A stretch of DNA of 64,000 nucleotides from Ceraceosorus guamensis (taxonomy: Eukaryota > Basidiomycota > Exobasidiomycetes > Ceraceosorales > Ceraceosoraceae): positions 62,001-126,000 of the forward strand of contig NW_020290012.1 of NCBI RefSeq assembly GCF_003144195.1. Direction: 5' to 3'. Shown in pieces: positions 24,293 through 36,297 of the stretch. The notes beneath the pieces are model-generated. The model had not been told where the DNA came from. It searched no databases and worked only from the letters and a program-made list of their open reading frames with translations. Within the stretch, counting starts at the first letter, position 1. Every line of letters starts with the position of its first letter. A program made the translations under genes and the position numbers.

Positions 24293-26443
24293 ATGTCGAC
24301 TAGTCCCAAAGTTGAGGCTACGGAGGTGTCTAAGGTGGAGGAGAAGGGACAGCGAGACTCCTTCAAGGAGGCCGACGAGAAGGCTCCTTACATCGACGTC
24401 ACTTCGGAGGATCCCGAGCATGTGGAGGGAGCCGCTCTTTCCCAGAGCTACCTGAAGAAAGTGTACATCATCAACCGCGTGATGAATGAGCACGTCGGAT
24501 TCTCCAGATGGCACTGGGGTCTCATGCTTCTTTCGGGTTATGGCTGGCTCGGTGAGTGTCTTTAAGTGTTCTTGGCCCACCAAACAAGAGGGACGGCCTC
24601 GGACGCGGCTGCAGCAACAAGCATCAGGCATCATGAGCTCAGTACTGAATCCTTTGGCCCCCTTTCGGATCTCTGGCCGCAGTGGACAACCTTTGGCTCC
24701 GTGAGTCTCGGCAGACGTGCTCAATGTAAGCTTTAGGCGTGGCTGCAACTCACACGAAGTCTTGTCTGGTCCGCAGAGGGTGTCGCCATCATTCTGCCTC
24801 AGGTCAACCGTGAATTTGCGCCCCAACACGTCGAGTGGATGACCTTTGCGCTCTACATTGGTCTCATCCTCGGTGCTGCAGGCTGGGGTGTCGCAGCAGA
24901 CATCATTGGTCGTCGTCCCGCTTTCAACATTACCCTTTTCCTCGCTGGTGTATTTGGTATCGCGGCTGGAGGTGCTCGCAACGAGGTCGCTCTGGGTGGT
25001 CTGCTTGCTGCCCTCGGTGTCGGCCTCGGCGGTAACTTGCCCGTGGACGGCATGCTCTTCCTGGAGGTGAGTGGCACGAAAAGTGGTCTGAGGAGTGATG
25101 GCATACACTGATACGGTCTTCCCCTGCTCTAGTTCATCCCCGGATCCAAGCAGTACCTTTTGACCCTGCTCTCCGTCTTCTGGTCTATCGGCGTGAGTGC
25201 TTGAGGTTCTGAATGTATACTACTTGACGCTGCAGCGTGATCTAAGACAGGATCTCCTCATTCTTCTCTCTCCAGCAACTCATTGCTTCCCTTGTTGCAT
25301 GGGTCTTCATCGTGAACTACACCTGCTCTGGGGACAACTCTGACATTGCTACTTCCGGCGTGTGCATCTCTTCGGAGAACCAAGGCTGGAGATACACTTT
25401 CTACACTCTCGGAGCTGTCACACTGGCTGGATGGTTCTTACGCTTTGTCGTCTTCCAATTGCCGGAATCTCCCAAGTACCTGCTGTCTCAGGGCCGTGAT
25501 GCAGAAGCTGTCCAGGTCGTCAAGGAGATCGCCCGCCGCAGCGGCAAGGAGCTTGGTGACGACATCCTCTCGGTAGCGCTTCTGCGTTCCGCTGCTGGCG
25601 AAGCTCATGAGATGTCAGATGCTGACGAGATTGTGCCCGAGAAGCGCGGTCTCGCAGGTCTTCTTGCGGTGCCCAAGCAGCTCTTTGCGGCCGCAAAGAA
25701 CTTCAGCCCATCGCACTTGAAGCCCGACCTCAAGCTTGTGAAGCCTCTCTTCGCCACGCCTAAACTTGCCTACAACACTTCGATCATCTTTGTGCTCTGG
25801 TCCTTCATCGGTCTCGCCTACCCGCTCTTCAACGCTTTCCTGCCTCTGTACCTCGAGTCGAGGAGCGTCGGTACTGGAAACGCGAGTGTCAACGAGACCT
25901 ACTCTCAGTACGCTTATATCTCGATCTGCGGTGTGCCCGGATCTCTGATTGCTGCTTGGATGGTCGAGATGCCTCGCTCTGGACGTCGCGGTGCTATGGC
26001 GCTCGGCACGCTCCTGACTGGTATTTTTGTCATCGTTTCCACCCAGTCGCCAAACAAGGGCGCTTTCTTGACTTTCCTGTGTCTCGAGGCACTGTTCCAG
26101 GTAAGTGATCTGCAAGATTCTTCCATGCTGCTCTACACCATTGCGCCCGAGCTCAAGCCTCGCCCTTGAATTTTCTCCTCCTTCTCAGAACATCATGTAC
26201 GGTGTGCTCTACGCCTACACCCCCGAAAGCTTCCCATCGCCTGTTCGCGGAACCGGAGACGGCATTGCAAGCTCGCTCAACCGTATCTTCGGATTGATGT
26301 CTCCCATCATCAGAATCTACGGTGCTTCGGAGAGCGGACCAGGTGTCAATGCACCTCTTTTCACATCTGGCGCCATGTTCATCTTTTGCGGTCTCCTCAT
26401 GCTCACTCTGCGTGTGGAGAGTCAAGGACGCACGGCATTGTAA
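24293..26443 (+). CDS. SV2/SVOP-like MFS transporter with an 18-nt exon
   Basis: Six exons: 24293-24551, 24683-24700, 24777-25066, 25133-25192, 25276-26100 and 26189-26443; 568 aa. The 18-nt second exon encodes VDNLWLQ with its neighbours, the conserved (A/V)DNxWLQ motif of TM1 in SVOP-like transporters. Skipping it would stay in frame but delete the motif. The TM2-TM3 loop has GWGVAADIIGRRPAFN. LPVDG follows, then a large extracellular loop between two membrane halves, and PESPKYLL after TM6. Phases match throughout and donors are GTGAGT or GTAAGT. The N-terminal 55 residues are hydrophilic. Fungal relatives are plasma-membrane carriers, often annotated as sugar or organic-ion transporters; the substrate cannot be read from sequence. 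It converges on the Osh3-type gene. Confidence 0.93.
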
Positions 26444-26940
26444 AGGGCACCGGCACCGCTCGTCTCTCTTCTTGCGCTTCTCTCATCCCGGGCCGCAAAT
26501 CAGATTCACGCTAGTGCTTCTTGCGAACCCGGAACGTCTGGTCAATATCTCACGTATCACTGAAAATACGAAATGTGTCGTGCCGACGAAATGGATACCT
26601 TTGTTCTGATTGGGCAATCCTTTCCTAAAGATGTGTGCCATTTGTCTAACGGGAGTGCAACCCACAGTCTCACCGAGATCTGTCCCGTCTGATCCGCCCA
26701 AAGCGCCAATTTCGCACCGCTCTGTGGAACAAAGAATCCTACAAGTGAGAACACACGTCGCAGCTTTCCCACCAAAGTGCGCGGCGTCGGGAAGAAAGCA
26801 GAATAGAATGTTCATTCAGCTACGAATCCGGTAGCTTCTGAGCATGAGAAGGAGACAGCTTGTGAAGATTGTGCAGATTAGGCTAACAAAGTCGAAGAGA
26901 GACCTGACAGAGGTGCCGCGGGCTCGGCACGGATCCGCAC
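26444..26940. other. Convergent 3' spacer
   Basis: About 500 bp between two convergent genes. I see nothing beyond presumed 3' UTRs. Confidence 0.6.
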
Positions 26941-29683
26941 TCAGGGTTCGAAGAGGCTATCGGTAGGGCGAGGCATCCAATTCGCAGCCGAGTCAGCGCA
27001 GATTCTGGGCTCTGAAGTGCGACTAGACGACTCACTTTGGACAATCAGACCACACATTCTTGCCATCGCCCGCGGCCTTGCCTTCTTCCTTGTCTGCCGA
27101 CGAGTCGCCAGCAGCCTTGGCACGACTCTTGAAGTAAGTCTTGCCATCCTTGCTTCCGTACTTCCACTCCGGATCGTCGTCTTCTTTGTGGAACCATCTG
27201 GGCTCGTAGCTCTTGCCAGCCTTTCTCCTCTCTCGTTGTGCTTGCTCGACCTTTTGTTTCAGCTCCTCGGCCTCGTCGACCTTGCCCTCTTCGAAGGCGC
27301 GCTGATCGGGTCGGAAACGAGAATCGGTGGGGGCCAAGTAAGGCTTCACGTCCTTGGTAATCTCGTTGAGAGAGAGGGCAAAGTAAGTGAACCCATAGTA
27401 CTTTTCTGCATCTGGCGGCATCTCCGCGGCTTCCCAAAGCAACTGATAATTCTCCTTATCCTTCTGAATGGCCAGATTGTCACTCCACTTGCCGCGAAGA
27501 GAAGAAACCGACTTGCCCTTCTCGTCATACACTTCGCCGTGGACCAAGTTCCGGCTAGAGTTTGAGCCCCACATGTTGCCCTCTTTGAACTCCAGAACCA
27601 AACGCTGACCAGTGTTCTCATTGGTGACGGTCAATTCGCCTACGTGTTCCAGGTACTTGTTGCCGGCTAGCAGGTTGCGCATGAAGCTGCTTGGCTTGCT
27701 GAAGCTGAAAGCATCGCCATCGTCAAGCTCGAGTCTCAGGCTGCCCTCTGGTATGAGCTCAAGCGATTTGCCCCAGAATCTGTATCGATCAGGAAGCCGA
27801 TCAGCCGGACTGTCACGCACCTGGCCTGGACTGCCGCTTTCCCGACTTACTTGTTCTTGACAGCACTCCAACCATGGCAGCGCCAGCCCTTGCCCTCCGC
27901 GTATGTAGCGACCACTGGCGGCTGATGCACCACCTTTTCGGCAACAAAACGCAGGTGCTGATCTTCTCTAACGCATTCGAACGTCTCGCCGAGCAGTGGG
28001 TTCCATCTGCAGGTGGCGCAGGTGGTCGCAGGCTGAAGGTCAGCCGATACGGTCGACGACAGATCCTGCGTGTTGCGCACTCACGGCTTCCGGCTCGCCC
28101 TCAGCTTCGACGCAGCATACCCGCTGACAGCGAATGCACCAACCAAGCAGATCCGCTCCACCCAATCCTGAGTCTTCGAAGCGCGCTCAAGGAGTGCAGG
28201 CGCATATTCGTACTCCTCCGCCGCTGCTTGGAGCAAGCTCAGTGGACAGTTGAAGGAGACGGGGAATGAGACGGTGCTGAGATCTTTGCCGACGTTCTTT
28301 TTGAGCATGGAGAACAAGCTGACTTCATCGCCGGAAACAGGAGCAGGCAATTTTTTCCTGTACTGCACGCTACCGTTGGTAGAGGCGTTCGCGGTCGCCT
28401 TGCCCTTCGTATTGGCAGCCTTCTTGTCCCCTTCGTCTTCCCCGCTCTCGTCATCATCGTCGTCTTCTGCTCCACTAGACTCCTCAATCCGTGAGTTGTC
28501 CGCGCTCTCTTGCTTCTCTCCATCCTCATCCAAGCCGAATTCAGCTCCAGCGGCCGCATCTGCGTCGAAGAAGGTCGCGTCTCCACCAGTGTGCGTGGTG
28601 TGGAAACTGCTGATGCTCATTCTGGAGCTAGCGACTCGAGACTTCAAAGTGTCCATGGTTCCATCGGGCCCACCGACCTTCGGGATTTTGGTCTCAAGTG
28701 CATGTTGCAGGTTGAGGTGCTCAGCGGCCAATGATTCCACCAGCGAGTCCAGCTCGGCGACGATCTTGCCATCTTGACCCTCTGCAGAAAGACGCAGCAG
28801 GGTGTGAGCATCATTGTGTGCCACCTCCTCGTCGCTATAGCGCTGCGTACTCACCGAAGACGGGCAGAAGAGAACTGAGAAGTGGCTGTCCTTTCTCCTT
28901 CAATGTTCCGACCTTCTTTTGCACTTCCGCAATGAGCTTTGCGACATTTTCATTGGCAGTGAACAGTGGGCTGAGGTCGACTGTTTGAAGGTCCGAACCA
29001 TTATCCGAGGCCACATATATGCGCTGGGCGGAGCCAGGCTCGCGCTCTGGAATGAATGATCGGAGGTGCGCTCGCCAGGCATTGAAGTCCTGAGGATTCA
29101 GCATCTTGATGTCTGCAACACGAATGCATAGAGAGGTTCAGTGAGGCGCCGTCAAGGCCAATGTCGGGAAGCACTCACGGAAGACCGAGCTGCCACTATC
29201 CACATGCAGAGTGCCTAACAGCGCGACGGCAACCGGGGCCGTGAGCGTGACCTCGGGTGTATCTTCAGCGTGCAAAGCAGCTCACCTTGCCTCTGACTGC
29301 TAGTGACACTAGCGTGGGGAATCTCGATGGCATCTCGAGTAAGCTTCTCGGGTGTGAGTGCGTATGTCAAGGTGCCCTGTTTGGTCAGAATCAGGTAGCG
29401 TTTGGCGTAACCTGCGGGAGCGGTTCGCAGTCAGGAAAGAGCTCGTCCGGACGCAAGTGTGCAACGATGGCCATGAAGCCATAGCACGACCGCACCACAT
29501 CGCGACGTTTGCAGCCACGGGAGTGGATTCGAGGCGAACCAACGGGCTATCGCGATTGCCGAACGACTCACCTTGCATCTTCTTGCGCTTCTTCTTGAGC
29601 ACCCATCCTTCGTGGAGCACGTCTAGCTCCTTGACCGCCTTGCGTCCGTGCGCATTGGAGTCTGTCCTGCGTGGTTGCGGCAT
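26941..29683 (-). CDS. Osh3-type oxysterol-binding protein (PH + ORD)
   Basis: Eight exons: 29683-29572, 29411-29286, 29214-29179, 29112-28855, 28781-28085, 28006-27851, 27779-27036 and a 16-nt last exon 26956-26941; 714 aa. A PH domain spans about residues 22-125 (EGWVLKKKRKK ... FNAWRAHLRSFI). A disordered acidic linker follows (about 215-330), then the lipid-exchange ORD from about 345 (SMLKKNVGKDLSTVSFPVSF; WNPLLGETFE). In the ORP fingerprint the usual EQVSHHPP is EKVVHQPP (residues 433-440): the second PI4P-contacting His is Gln. The last exon gives the ending CPNLFEP, like the CPxIF ending of relatives; reading through would stop after CPK. The family exchanges PI4P and other lipids at ER-plasma membrane contacts. 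No GOLD domain or clear FFAT motif was seen. Confidence 0.92.
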
Positions 29684-32187
29684 CTTGTAAGGTTTTCAAG
29701 TAGAGCAGCAGCGCTTCGCGCGTTACAGTCGAAGATGAAGACCGTTCACGTTGAAGATCGTGGCAGGGTGTGGTGTGTGCCTGGCACCCACTCAGCCGGA
29801 AGGCGGCGACCGACAGATGTGACTGTGCGGGGCTTTTCCGGTCCAACGTGCACAGCGTGGAGGTGTTGTGTGCAAAGCGTGGTAGTAGTAGCCGTGAGTG
29901 AACCTCGATCTTTTCCAGAGGTGTCACTTGATTTCTGGCAGCGCCTTCAGAGGGGAGTGCATTGATCAAGCGAAAGTCCCAAGCACCATCATCAAGCGTA
30001 CCTTTTTGTAACCGGGACAGGCTGCCATCGGAGCTTGAAGCAGACACAGAATCGATCGGCTTGACCGAGGTCATGCTGCGCGTCGCCGAGCCCGCCTTCT
30101 GCAAGTGGGTTGCGGTGCATGGCCATCGCTTATAGGTTGCGTACAGCAACTGCAGGCAGGGCCTCGTCCAAAGCGGCGTGCAGCAGCTATGCTGCTCCGA
30201 GTCCTTCGACTGCCCGCTCTGATTCGCACGCGCATGTACACCAGCGCTTACCGCCTCCTGTCTCATGCGGTGCAGAGGCGGGCCTGCTCCACTCCAAGCC
30301 GAAGGGCACGAGACCAGCCAATTATCCGACGCTGCGCTCTCCAGCAATCAGACTGCGGGGTCACGATGCATCAGAGTCATGAGTGAATCGTTACGAGGTG
30401 ACTTCTGCAAAGCAGCAAGCTCGCTGCTGCTGCTGATGATGCGGGGACGCAGGCAGAAGTCACAGTTGAGCTCCAGCAGCATATGCATGCAGCTAGGCAT
30501 CTGCCCTCAGACTCATCAGAATCTTGACCGACTCTTCATATACTCACGACTCGTAACTCCACGACTCGCCACGACGGCTCGATCGTCAGCCTCAGGCTGC
30601 TTGGCGGTCCCCGCTTGCGACGACGCCATGCAACCCTTCATCGAAGCATAGTCTTCAGGTGCAGAGCAAGAGGGTGCTGCTCATCCTTGACTTTCTCTTT
30701 CGTCCCGCTATATACATAAGCGGTTCCTCGCTTTAGAGTCGAAGTCACACGCGGACCCGGCTTTGCGCTCAAATGACCGCTGCATGCTCGGGCTGCTCAT
30801 CTTTTTGGCGGGTCAAAGGTCACGCACGAGTCGTGAGTTGAAATTGGGATGTTCAACGGCCGCGATCGAGTGCGTCGACGCTACCGAGACACTTGAAGCT
30901 CACGCTCACGCTCACGCTCACGCTCACACTCACACTCACGACTACTTGATTCTGGCATGGCTGCACGATCCAAGCTCATCCTGACCTCGATCTTGAATCA
31001 TGCCTCACGTATCGTCGACACTCACGAACAATGCCCTCCATTCTTGATTCATTCAAGTTTCACGATTCCAATTCTTGATTCTGATACACGATTCAGTGTT
31101 TATCGTGATCCACAATCGTGAATTAAACTCGATTCGCGCTTGCGCTGAGCCCGTGCAGCTTCCTTGCAACAACCGAGCCAGCAGGACTGAATGGGATCCA
31201 ATTAACAATCTGAAAGGTGAGTCACCAATGCTGAATAACACATGTAATCACGAGTGAATGCACGTCGTGCAGCGAGTGGAAACGCATCACCAAGCTTGCG
31301 CGGGCGAAGGACCAGCGTAGGGCAGCGCAGCGCAGCGCAGCTCTGGTTCCTCGTCCCCGCACGCACAAACGAGCCGCTCATGACGGGCGCATGCTAGGTC
31401 CGTAACTGCAGTCTCCATGCATGCATGCAGCAGCAGCATGCAGCAGTCGATCTTGACTCTTGACTGGTGACTCGTGACTGCTTGCAAGGGGGCGACGAAG
31501 ACGACGTCTGTGCGTGATCGCGCTGTGCATGGCGCTGATGTAGTCACGTCGTGAGTCACGGCGCGGCCGCGTGCTCATGCTCGTCATGACGACGGCGGCT
31601 GTTTGCCGTGTCAAGGTGCTCGTCTTGCGCACGCGCACGCGCGCAGGAGCTAGCAGCACAGCTAGGCGTTCGCTTGCCCTGCGCGCCTCCCTCGTCGCGT
31701 GCAACTCGCTTTCTCAGTCGAGCCAAGTCGGTGGTCGCGCCAGCCCGCCATTCGTGATTTGATTGCTGCGAGAGCAGCCGGGCTTCAATGCTGGTCCAGC
31801 TTTGGCCAGGCGCCGCGTCTCCGCGCCTTTCGGCTGCTCGTGATTTCTCCTCTTGCGGGTCCTGCAACGACACTCGTGACTCGTGACTATTCAATCAAGC
31901 ATCCATAGCGTCCAATCTCTTAACTTGACTCCAACAGATCCGCCTTCCACGACTCGCCTCCATACAACTAAAGAAGCTTATCTTTGCTGCTAGACTCAGA
32001 AGGCGACGCAGATCCGTTTAGCTGTGAGAAAGTTGAACTCCGTTGTGCATCTCCGACACGTCCAGCACGACCTCACTTGCTGCTGTCTACCAAACACAAA
32101 CACAAAGGCGATCCAGCAGCCCACTGAACTCACAGCCTCGGCTTGTGATCACACCTTCGTAGCCAAATAACCTTCAAACCTCGCGCC
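29684..32187. other. Divergent spacer between the two OSBP-family genes
   Basis: These 2.5 kb hold the promoters of both Osh-type genes. I find no gene. Features are a (CTCACG)n array, GTGATTC-type clusters at about 31031-31125 and 31871-31889, and GCGCA pentamers at about 31323-31340. An inverted CCGCT/AGCGG pair encloses an AT-rich core near 30705. Confidence 0.55.
30899..30941. repeat. CTCACG hexamer array
   Basis: About seven copies of CTCACG, with CTCACA variants at the right end. Confidence 0.9.
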
Positions 32188-34006
32188 ATGGGTCTGCTAG
32201 ACGCCGTCTCGGGCGCTGCCCAGAAGACGAAGGCTGTAGCCGGCGGCTCCAAGGAAGAACAAGCCGCAACAGTCGATGGCGCTGCAGCTGAGGATACCGA
32301 GGAGCTAGATGAGGAGGCGGGGAACATCTTGATGAGCCTTATCGGGCAGCTGCGGATAGGTATGGACCTTTCCAAGGTCACCTTGCCCACCTTTGTCCTG
32401 GAACCTCGAAGCATGCTGGAGCGCATCACCGTGAGTAAACTTGCGCGCCTAGGGCAATGCGTTCCACGCTTGAGAGACTTGGGCTTACTGAGTAGCCCGC
32501 TGTTCTGCCTGTTGTTAGGACTTCATGAGCCATCCTGACCTTATCTTTGGGTAAGCTTTGGGCGCCCTGACTTGGCCCGCGAAATGGCCTGCCTGCTCAT
32601 CCCGCCGTCTTCGTTTTCCCAGAGCTGGTGCCATTGACGACCCTGAAAAGCGCTTCATTCAAGTCACGAGGTACTATTTGTCCGGCTGGCACATCAAGCC
32701 AAAGGGTGTAAAGAAGCCGTGAGTTGAATGAGCCAGAGGAGATGCGAGCGATGGACGTCGAGCTTGGAGCTCTCAGCTCGGGAACACCCAGAGTAGCGAG
32801 ACCAAATTCTTGCAGACCTCTGCATCTCGCAACGTATTGCTGCACGCGATTGGGCATCAGTTTTGCAACGAGCTGACAAGGGAACGCCTGCACGCTGTAG
32901 TTACAACCCTGTGCTCGGCGAGCACTTCCGCTGCTCTTACACGTATCCGAACGACACACAGGGATACTACATCGCCGAGCAAGGTGAGAGCTCTGCATCT
33001 TGCTCTGCGATAGAGGGACGTGGACTGACCCACGAATGCGGCCTGTGCTCTAGTCTCGCACCATCCACCCATCAGCGCGTACTTTTACGTGTCGCCTGCA
33101 AACAACTTGATGATCTACGGCGAGCTGAAGCCGAAGAGCAAGTTCCTTGGCAATTCAGCAGCAAATGTCATGGGCGGTCAAAATCGAGTCGTACTGTTCG
33201 ACAGGCTGGAGGACGGAGAGTATGAAATTGGCATGCCAAACATGTGAGTCAAGGCGCGAGCGGCATTTTCGCGTCCAGATTTGGGCTGACGCCCATCCGA
33301 GGTTGGCAGGTATGCCCGAGGCATCTTGTTCGGGAAGATGGTGCTGGAATTGGGTGACCAGAGTAAGATCAGGAATGAAGCCAACGATTTGACTGCGGAT
33401 GTCGAGTTCAAGACGAAGGGGTACTTCACTGGAACTTATAACGCTATTGCTGGCAAGGTGACCCGGGGCTCCAAGCACATTGGGGACATCAGCGGGAAGT
33501 GGAATGAATCGATGGAGTACAAGAATGTCAAGGTGAGATGATCAACGATTTGGAACGACCGAGCTGCGAGGTCAGGGCTCACAGCGCGTGCCTCATTACT
33601 GAAGAGCGGAGAGACAGAGGAGCTGTTCAATGCAAAGACTGCGAAGATCATTCAGAAAACTGTTCGACCAGAAGAGGAGCAGGAGGAGTTCGAGTCGAGA
33701 AGGCTTTGGTCAAAGGTAACCGAGGGCATCAAGGAAAAGAATCTAGACAAAGCCACCGAGTCCAAGTCCGCGATCGAGGACGCACAAAGGCAACGCGTCA
33801 AAGAGCGTGAAGAGAAGGGAGAGACGTGGCAGCCGAGATTCTTCGTGGCGAAGGGGGACAAATTCTACCCGAAGATCGAGTGAGTGCTAATCATGAGAAA
33901 GATGTCCGACACCAGAATGTGCGTTGCTGATCATCCTTTGCGCACATCGTGCAGCGCTTTGCCCGAGGAGATGCGCCCGGATGTAGTCACCAAGTACTTC
34001 TCATGA
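32188..34006 (+). CDS. Osh6/Osh7-type oxysterol-binding protein (ORD only)
   Basis: Eight exons: 32188-32430, 32519-32550, 32623-32718, 32901-32983, 33054-33243, 33310-33532, 33605-33879 and 33955-34006; 397 aa, all phases matching. After an acidic N-terminus the ORD starts LSKVTLPTFVLEPRSMLERI, which matches the phosphatidylserine/PI4P exchangers Osh6/Osh7. The fingerprint EQVSHHPPISAYFY (from about residue 150) is intact, as is YNPVLGEHF. A charged coiled stretch rich in Arg, Glu and Lys closes the domain (about 310-365). The protein ends MRPDVVTKYFS. Family role: moves phosphatidylserine from ER to plasma membrane in exchange for PI4P. The 32-nt second exon encodes DFMSHPDLIFG. It lies divergent to the Osh3-type gene, which has an altered fingerprint. 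Confidence 0.95.
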
Positions 34007-36297
34007 TCTCCTTCATCGGCCGTCTTGTCGTTGCTGTGGCGATCAAGTCTCTACTGTGGGAGATTGTATGTAGGGTGCACCGAAGAGTGGCGCATGTCTG
34101 GTCGGTCACAACAGTCTGCGAGCTACATGGGGCGCGCCAACAAATGAATTGGAACAGGCGCTTTTCACACATGTTTGGCAACCTTTGTTGTGATGGGAAA
34201 TCCTGATTGTACCCCATGCTTGCGCTGGCCACATCGATCTTCCAAGCTCGCATAAAGCCTCGTCTCTCGCTCGCGCTCCCCCTCAAGACAGACTCGCGCC
34301 CACAATTCCTCGCCATCATCCCTGTAAATGCGCCACTAGCTCGCCTCGATTCGTATCTCTCCTCTCATCCCAAGTTTCAGCACCTCTCGACCTGCCTGCG
34401 CGGCAGACCGCTTCAGCTTGCGGGCAGGAGAGTCTTTTATTTTTTTTTTGCCGTCTTGCACGATTGAGCTGTCCCCCTTCCATGACATACACGGTGCTTG
34501 CGAATCAACATGATGCAAAAAAGCCTCGTTTGATCTCCTCGGTGTGTCGCATGCGCGCTGCCCAAGTTTTGCGATTCTAGATCCTCGCTTCTCCCGCCTC
34601 AACTCACCACAGTGTTCGAGAGTCTCGTCCGATTTGCGATCCGTCACGAGTGAAGCGTTTGAAAAGCTGAAAGGGAAGCGCTGCGATTGGTCTGACGGAT
34701 TCCGGCCAAGATTCGAAGAGTCGTTGCGATGACCTCATACTGTCTCGGGCCCCTGGGTCGGCGTCGCGAGAATCACAGTCACGAATCGGACAGTGCGGCC
34801 AAGTAGGAGCACCAGCATTCACGTTGTGTCTTGTATTGAAAGTGCTTTCGGAAAGCAGGTGCTGCAACGAGCTAGGGTGGACGTGTCCGGAGAGAACGAG
34901 AGTGTTTGTGTTTCATAGAAGTATGCAATGACACGAACGCCTCTCGCGCACCGCTTTGAACGGTGCTCGTGATCGCTGTGAAGCAGCTGTCTGAGACTGT
35001 GGATAGCCAACAATCGGTGAGAACGAGTCAAAAGGGAGATGCAGCTCATATGAGTGTATGTTGTTTCCACCTCGACTTCCTCATCGACGCCGCTGTCAAA
35101 GACCAAGCGGATGGGTCCCGAATTGTTAGCCTGGACCCCGTGTACAGCTTCTGCCGTAGCTCATCTTGCTCATCTCAATTGCAGCGCGCAACTCCTTTTC
35201 TGCCGGTGCAGCGCCGGGCGCATAGCCAGCGAGCAAGAGAAAAAGAGGGCGTCAGACTGGGTTGGCTTGGCCTGCACACCCCACCCTTGATCTAACCTCT
35301 CTACACCGACAAGCTGAGCGACTCTGTACACAGACCATCGTGCTGCTCCACTCATCTGCAAAGTCATTCCCCTGCTTACCTGTCACTCGCCACCCGCCCT
35401 GTCGTGGCTTTGGCATCCACTCACGACTCCGTCTACTCGGTCAGAAGCGTGACGTCGCTCACCCCTCGCACACGCACACGTAGCTCCTATCTGCTTCGGC
35501 CTAGCGCTGCCGCTATCCGTCGCTGCAATAGCGTTGACCTGAAACATCCACAAAGCTGAAGTATCATCACTTTGAGGTGCAGACCCGACTTGTCAGGCGG
35601 CAGCGAAGGAGATCGATCGCGTTTGACCTTGGACCCCAGCCCAGCGAACAAATCCTTGCCTCACTCGGATGGACAGGCGGAATTTAAAAACCTGCCTGCA
35701 GCTCTCAAATTAGTGCGCCCCCCTTCCACCACTCACGACTCACACTCGTGACTGTTGTGACTGTACTACTAGCAACAAGCAACGCACACAACCGGCGTGC
35801 TTCCTGCACTTTTTTACCGCCCACACGCACACACATCGCCACACCCGCTCAAGAGTCGCCAGTGTGGACCCCAGCCTGCAAGCACTGCTCATTGGTTCCT
35901 ACAATCTGGCGGTCTACAGAGCCATACCTTTTCCCCTTCCACTTGCCTCCAGCACACCCGCATGTAGAGACGTCTTTGCGGACATTTCGTAGTCACGGGT
36001 GCGCAAGAGCTTCTGCGTGACCTCCTTGCCCTCCGCGCACCATCACCCCCTTTCGCTCCCCTCGTCGCTCTACGCATCGTTACACGACACGCCCGCTCCA
36101 CCATCGAATGGGGCCGTCGCGTTGAAGCGCGTGGCTCCCATTTCCATATTGCACCACCACCCTGCACGTGTTGTTCGATCACTGCTTGCCCACTTTTTGC
36201 CCCATTCGCTTCCCTTTCTTCCTTCATCTGCAAGTGCAGTGTCCCCCACTGCTTCACCACCGCAGTGGTGGAGCGGGACTTTCTTCTCGTGCCATCG
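34007..36297. other. Intergenic region upstream of SNT2
   Basis: Contains the 3' UTR of the Osh6-type gene, a T-run near 34440-34450 and, from about 35700 to 36290, a long C/T-rich stretch typical of a strong basidiomycete promoter and 5' UTR. A minus-strand open frame over 35889-36569 overlaps SNT2 exon 1 and is treated as a shadow. Confidence 0.55.

Noticed and set aside
26945-26960. GGTTCGA word resembling a tRNA B box
   Set aside because: No A box, acceptor stem or cloverleaf can be drawn; it is part of the last Osh3 exon.
27005-27035. A 31-nt intron at the end of the Osh3-type gene
   Set aside because: It would keep frame but is far below the intron sizes used here; the 79-nt alternative gives the family-like ending CPNLFEP.
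29568-30347. A 259-codon minus-strand frame upstream of the Osh3-type gene
   Set aside because: Its end overlaps Osh3 exon 1 in another frame and the rest has no conserved features.
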